From Mya arenaria (Eukaryota > Mollusca > Bivalvia > Myida > Myidae): a DNA stretch of 64,000 nucleotides. The stretch spans positions 18,261,548 through 18,325,547 of the forward strand of contig NC_069135.1 in NCBI RefSeq assembly GCF_026914265.1, read 5' to 3'. A program made the translations under genes and the position numbers. Below are positions 59,155-64,000 of this stretch, piece by piece. Position 1 is the first letter of the stretch; every line of letters starts with the position of its first letter. The notes beneath the pieces were generated by a model that saw only the letters and a list, made by a program, of their open reading frames with translations, was not told the origin of the DNA and ran no database searches.

Positions 59155-60680
59155 TAGTAACGTACCTGCTCAGTATACGAGTACCCGGGCACCTCAACCA
59201 ACATATCCTTCCTTGGTGATGATTAGTAACGTACCTGCTCAGTATACGAGTACCCGGGCACCTCAACCAACATATCCTTCCTTGGTGATGATTAGTAACG
59301 TACCTGCTCAGTATACGAGTACCCGCGCACATCAACCAACATGTCCTTCCCTCGAGATGCTAAGTAACGTAACTGCTCAGTATACGAGTACCCGGGCACC
59401 TTAACCAACATATCCTTCCTTGGTGATGATTAGTAACGTACCTGCTCAATATACGAGTACCCGGGCACCTCAACCAACATGTCCTTCCTTGGTGATGATT
59501 AGTAACGTACCTGCTCAATATACGAGTACTCAGGCACCTCAACCAACATATCCTTCCTTGGTGATGATTAGTAACGTACCTGCTCAATATACGAGAACCC
59601 GGGCACCTCAACCAACATGTCCTTCCTTGGTGATGATTAGTAACATACCTGCTCAGTATACGAGTTCCCGGGCACCTCAACCAACATATCCTTCCTTGGT
59701 GATGCTTAGTAACATACCTGCTCAGTATACGAGAACCCGGGCACCTCAACCAACATGTCCTACTTGCTCAGTATACGAGTACCCGGGCACCTCAACCAAC
59801 ATGTCCTTCGTTGGAGATGCTTAGTAACGTACCTGTTCAGTATACGAGTACCCGGGCACCTTAACCAACATATCCTCCCTTGGAGATGCTAAGTAACGTA
59901 CCTGCTGAGTATACGAGTACCCGGGCACCTCAACCAACATGTCCTTCCTTGGTGATGCTTAGTAACGTACCTGCTCAGTATACGAGTACCCGGGCACCTT
60001 AACCAACATATCCTTCCTTGGTGATGCTTAGTAACGTACCTGCTCAGTATACGAGTACCCGGGCACCTCAACCAACATGTCCTTCCTTGGTGATGCTTAG
60101 TAACGTACCTGCTCAGTATACGAGTACCCGGGCACCTCAACCAACATGTCCTTCCTTGGTGATGCTTAGTAACGTACCTGCTCAGTATACGAGTACCCGG
60201 GCACCTCAACCAACATATCCTTCCTTGGTGATGCTTAGTAACATACCTGTTCAATATACGAGTTGCCGGGCCGGAAAAATATGTTATATTTGTATATAGT
60301 ACTCGTATATTGAGCAGGTACCTTACTAAGCATCACCAAGGAAGGATATGTTGGTTTAAGTACCCGGGCACCTCAACCAACATATCCTTCCTTGGTGATG
60401 CTTAGTAACGTACCTGCTCAGTATACGAGTACCCGGGCACCTCAACCAACATATCCTTCCTTGGTGATGCTTAGCAACATACCTGCTCAGTATACGAGTA
60501 CCCGGGCACTTCAACCAACATATCCTTCCTTGGTGATGCTTAGTAACGTACCTGCTCAGTATACGAGTACCCGGGCACCTCAACCAACATGTCCTTCCTT
60601 GGTGATGCTTAGAAAGGTATCTGCTCAGTATACGAGTACCGGCGCACCTCAGCTAACATGTTCTTCCCTCGAGATGTCAC
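59155..60680. repeat. 69-bp minisatellite (~22 units) with one inverted unit
   Basis: Unit: gtaacgtacctgctcagtat + acgagtacccgggcacctca + accaacatatccttccttgg + tgatgctta. Because 69 is a multiple of three, both strands show frames of 75-134 codons (+: VPAQYTSTRAPQPTYPSLVM); in-frame stops appear wherever a unit carries 'ccttaacc', so no long protein is supported. Near 60298-60354 one unit is inverted ('actcgtatattgagcaggta') next to a direct unit, making a hairpin at the point where the array is interrupted by 'gaaaaatatgttatatttgt'. The first half favours tgatgatta and the second tgatgctta ends, so the array has at least two subfamilies. Confidence 0.9.
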
Positions 60681-61645
60681 ATACCCGCACAATGTATTCG
60701 AAGATGAAGGCCACAGCTAGTTAAAGACTCTTGAGTAATTTCGAGGCTCCAGTGCACAAGGAGCTGTGTTACATAGAAACTATTACACTCCAGTGATAAG
60801 TAGATGGCCAATAGATGACACCCAACCTTAGAACATTTTGTCCGCACCAAAAGTATCTTGGAAACTGTTTGATATGCCATACTGAAACTCTAGTGGTAGG
60901 TTGCATATTACTCTTATTGGTCAATATTGATGCCCTCGGACATTTGCGACATTATAAGATATTGACATTCATTTTAAGTGCCATTTGTTCAAACGATTTA
61001 CGGCGGTCTAAACGGACTTTTAATTACCAATAATGCAAATTACTGTTTTACGAATGTTGGTCGGACAATTTATTGTAACAGATAAACAAATCATACTGAC
61101 CGCATCCCATAGCCACCTGTTCAAACGATTTCAAGAAGTGCAATTTACTGTATACTTGAACCCTTTTTACAAATGTTGGTCGGATGGTCGGCACGAAAAC
61201 TATATTTACTGACGCCACAAATAATGCCACCACATTGTGATAATGAGATATATTGTAGCAACGTCATCATGATGAAGTAACTGATTGATGTTTGACCGAG
61301 AATTATTAGATTTACACTAGGAAAGAACAAAGCACGAATGGCGGTCAGGAGGCTCGAACTATTACTATTTTATTTGTTGTTTGCGGGAAAAAATCAACTT
61401 TTTTTCAAAATTTGCCGAGCAATGATTTTCTCAATTAGACATAAGTGTCTTAAATAGATCTAATGTTCTTTAAAACGCCGCCACTCGCGTTACCTGTTGT
61501 CCATCAGTATCTTCTTTTTGTTTATTGTTAGAACGATGCGTTGAATTATGTTCGTGTTGGTATTTCAGTATTTGAATTGAAATAATATAAAACTAATCTA
61601 AACATATATTCACATTTTATACACTCAAATAAGGATCAGCCAGAC
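60681..61645. other. Gene-poor interval with a diverged direct repeat
   Basis: 60985-61075 and 61115-61195 share 'tgttcaaacgattt', 'aatttactgt.ta' and 'aatgttggtcgga'. No exon recognised. Confidence 0.45.
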
Positions 61646-61800
61646 CAGGGGCGTAGCTAGCCCTCTATTTATGTGGATTCATAATTGTGGTGGGGGGATT
61701 CGGGGGCATACTTCCCTGATGTTTTTGAAAACAATGGTGCATTCTGAGCGTTCTGTGCCTGTGCTGCTTTACTTAGTACTGGAAAATGGACAGTTTTAGA
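61646..61800 (+). mobile_element. Interspersed repeat fragment 'caggggcgtagctagcc'
   Basis: The start 'caggggcgtagctagccctc' plus 'gtggggggattcgggggcat' is the familiar beginning of an abundant animal DNA-element repeat; only one end is seen here and its class is not settled. Confidence 0.4.
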
Positions 61801-62010
61801 TCAGATATTAACCATTAAACCCTTTACTCGACAGATGGCTGATTTTAATATTTTTTTGTCAAAATCGTATGGATTCAGCCGCGTACTCACGTGTAGGCCG
61901 TTACGCACCTGCAGACCTTCTATAGATGCATTCATGTTGTATAAATGATCGGGTGCAATGTTCAAAATCGCGTTGGTCATACATGTATTACTAATAGCGC
62001 TTGTCCACTC

Positions 62011-62338
62011 ATGATTCAGCAATGTACAACACCACGGACATATGTCCAGTCATGATTCAGCAATGTACAACATCACAGACATATGTCCAGTCGTGATTCA
62101 GCAATGTACAACACCACGGACATATGTCCAGTCGTGATTCAGCAATGTACAACACCACGGACATATGTCCAGTCGTGATTCAGCAATGTACAACACCACG
62201 GACATATGTCCAGTCGTGATTCAGCAATGTACAACATCACGGACACATGTCCAGTCATGATTCAGCAATGTACAACATCACGGACACATGTCCAGTCATG
62301 ATTCAGCAATGTACAACATCACGGACATATGTCCATGG
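62011..62338 (+). repeat. 41-bp minisatellite (8 units)
   Basis: Eight units of catgattcagcaatgtacaa + caccacggacatatgtccagt. Each unit holds the palindrome gacatatgtc. Variation: cacc/catc, cgtg/catg, cata/caca. Confidence 0.9.
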
Positions 62339-62771
62339 TGACATATGTTCGTTTCAAAACGAACGATTATATCTGTCTCAATAAAATAATAGGGCAATGT
62401 AAACATGTTAGTATGGCCTTATCTGAAATCCTAAATTTGACCATGCTACAACTGTCTCCCATTCTTATCACAGAGTTGTGGCATTCTTGCGGGCGTTATT
62501 TGCGTGTTTAGCCGCGACAATGTGCTAATCGGGCACGACATCTCACAGTGTTATGAAACTAGGAGCGTACCCGCGTTGTGACGTCAGACGGACCTAAACC
62601 CGAGCAAATATTGGCTTCCTTTCTGCTCGAATTATGCTCGTTGCTAATGGTTTAGTATGTCGTTATTGGGACAAAGGCTTGGGCTTCCGCGCAAACAAGA
62701 CAACTTGTTTAACCTTCCGCACTTATCATGACAGTTTGTGATTAACGTGACTTCGATACCACGCGGAAAAT

Positions 62772-62871
62772 ATGGCTGGAATAAGAATGTTTCAGTTCTA
62801 TCTGTGTGGTTTTCTGTTGCAGTGCACGCAGTCGTTAAACACCGGAGTAACACATAGAGACTGTCCTACAC
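62772..62871 (+). CDS. Possible first exon with signal peptide
   Basis: ATG 62772 opens MAGIRMFQFYLCGFLLQCTQ, a plausible signal peptide (hydrophobic core YLCGFLL), then SLNTGVTHRDCPTQ up to a CAG|GT (gtcaac, a weak donor). The frame itself runs on to 62981. Upstream sequence is less AT-rich, as near a promoter. No following exon was found before the window ends, so the gene, if real, continues beyond. Confidence 0.3.
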
Positions 62872-62981
62872 AGGTCAACTTTCTTGTTATTACATGTACA
62901 TCGGTAAATGAGTTCAATTCAAATTGTCTATCATTTTTGTATACTTTTCATATGCATTACTATGTCTTGCGAAAATACTAG

Positions 62982-64000
62982 ACATTTTAGGTCACATTCA
63001 TTATTTCAAATGACAAAAACTGGCAAGGCAACGTCCGTAATAGTAAGAAGGAGTTCATTTTTTACATATATGTGATACTTTTTTTGCTTTATCATGAGTT
63101 TATATAACTATTATATAAATTTTGCATTAGCAAATTAGGACGACTGTCGACTCAATTGTTTAACACATACACATGTATAACAGACATCTATTTCGAATGA
63201 TAAACCATCAACTACTTACTAAATAATGCATTTATTTAAAATATTAATTACTTATCACTTTATTATAATCGTGTATTTTATAGCTGAAAACACAAAAATA
63301 TTAAATGATTGGTGAATGCTAAAAGATTTCATGCAATCTACTATCGTTTCATAAGCTAGCAATTAATACCGTGTTTTCTGCACATTTCTTACAAATTAAA
63401 CTCGGTATCATGCATAAGCACAATTGTTTTCGACATTTAATCATCCTTTTTGGTATATTAAAACAACTGTATTAAACATGTTATATCTTATTTGGGAGTA
63501 ATAGTGCATCTTTAAAAAAAACATCCATTTAGTGATTGGTGCCGATGTTTCTATACTAGAAATGCGCATGCGCGAACCGATAAACAACCTTTTTAAAAAA
63601 CAACAACAAAAACCAATTCCTGAAGCAGGCGTATAGTAAAGGTTGATGCAAACATTGATTTAATTTTAATGCACAACCATGTTAACCTCATTTTACTGTA
63701 TGGATCGAAACAAAACAAATCCCTTTGTGGACACATGAAACAAATGTTATCCTAATGTCTTTTGTTTGCTTATTGTTGTTTTTTCAATTGAAAATTACGT
63801 GACCACCAATTCCCCGCTCGAAAAGCGCTTAAATATTGCCATTATTTCTTTTTGTACACAAATCATATCATGATTTTTATGTTTTGATCATTTAAGTCAA
63901 ATGAGTCAAACACCATAGTTTATAAGGCATTACAGTTAAAATAAAGAAACCCATATTGGGCGCCTCTTAATAAACTTCGGGGTTCGTTGTGTCAGAAGAA
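62982..64000. other. Gene-free right end
   Basis: AT-rich sequence; apart from the GCGCATGCGC palindrome nothing was recognised. Confidence 0.4.
63564..63573. promoter_or_regulatory. NRF1-type palindrome GCGCATGCGC
   Basis: A perfect match to the known NRF1 consensus palindrome, rare in AT-rich sequence; no gene start is recognised beside it, so function is unproven. Confidence 0.3.

Noticed and set aside
59360-60254. Open frames of 120-134 codons on both strands in the 69-bp array
   Set aside because: Consequence of the unit length being a multiple of three; units with 'ccttaacc' bring stops and the frame is not maintained across the array.

Overview
The window looks like nuclear DNA of a marine bivalve mollusc. 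This is inferred from the AT-rich intergenic sequence, small exons with GT..AG introns, dense non-autonomous DNA transposons, tRNA-derived SINE-like repeats, diverged ~175-bp 'ggggccataa' tandem repeats and many minisatellites. It is not bacterial: there are no operons, and nearly all long open frames outside real exons come from minisatellites whose unit length is a multiple of three. No species can be named from the sequence alone.

Layout. 1-1765: fossil of a CRESS-DNA (circular Rep-encoding ssDNA) virus, with Rep on + and a capsid-like region on -. 1766-10980: a block of segmental duplications on + carrying many copies of two small exon types, here called A and B, plus the last two exons of a gene ending in an acidic tail. 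11-15 kb: no recognised gene. 15.0-18.3 kb: an independent array of 124-nt exons on -, encoding an Arg-rich, coiled-coil-like segment. 18.6-28 kb: repeats and a possible coding relic. 28388-36841 (-): a complete six-exon host gene for a 297-residue type I membrane protein (signal peptide, CUB-like ectodomain, one TM segment, Pro/Gln/Tyr-rich tail ending in a PPxY motif). 41149-45377 (+): a complete four-exon gene for a 231-residue claudin/PMP22/EMP-superfamily four-TM protein. 45.8-50.5 kb: three minisatellites and a SINE. 51.3 kb (-): a basic KEYRxRKK-type protein exon. 52494-56654: a structurally complete hAT DNA transposon with a four-exon, 698-codon transposase gene on -, terminal inverted repeats and a 5-bp target duplication. 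58.7-62.4 kb: 69-bp and 41-bp minisatellites. 62.7 kb: a possible signal-peptide exon.

The three complete genes were read exon by exon. In each, every junction keeps the reading frame and uses GT..AG. The two host genes are unrelated membrane proteins and show no sign of acting together. The least explained feature is the pair of exon arrays (2.6-10.7 kb on +, 15.0-17.6 kb on -): in both, the exon length is not a multiple of three, so including two neighbouring copies would break the frame. That is what mutually exclusive exon clusters look like, although decay of many copies also fits ordinary tandem duplication of gene fragments.
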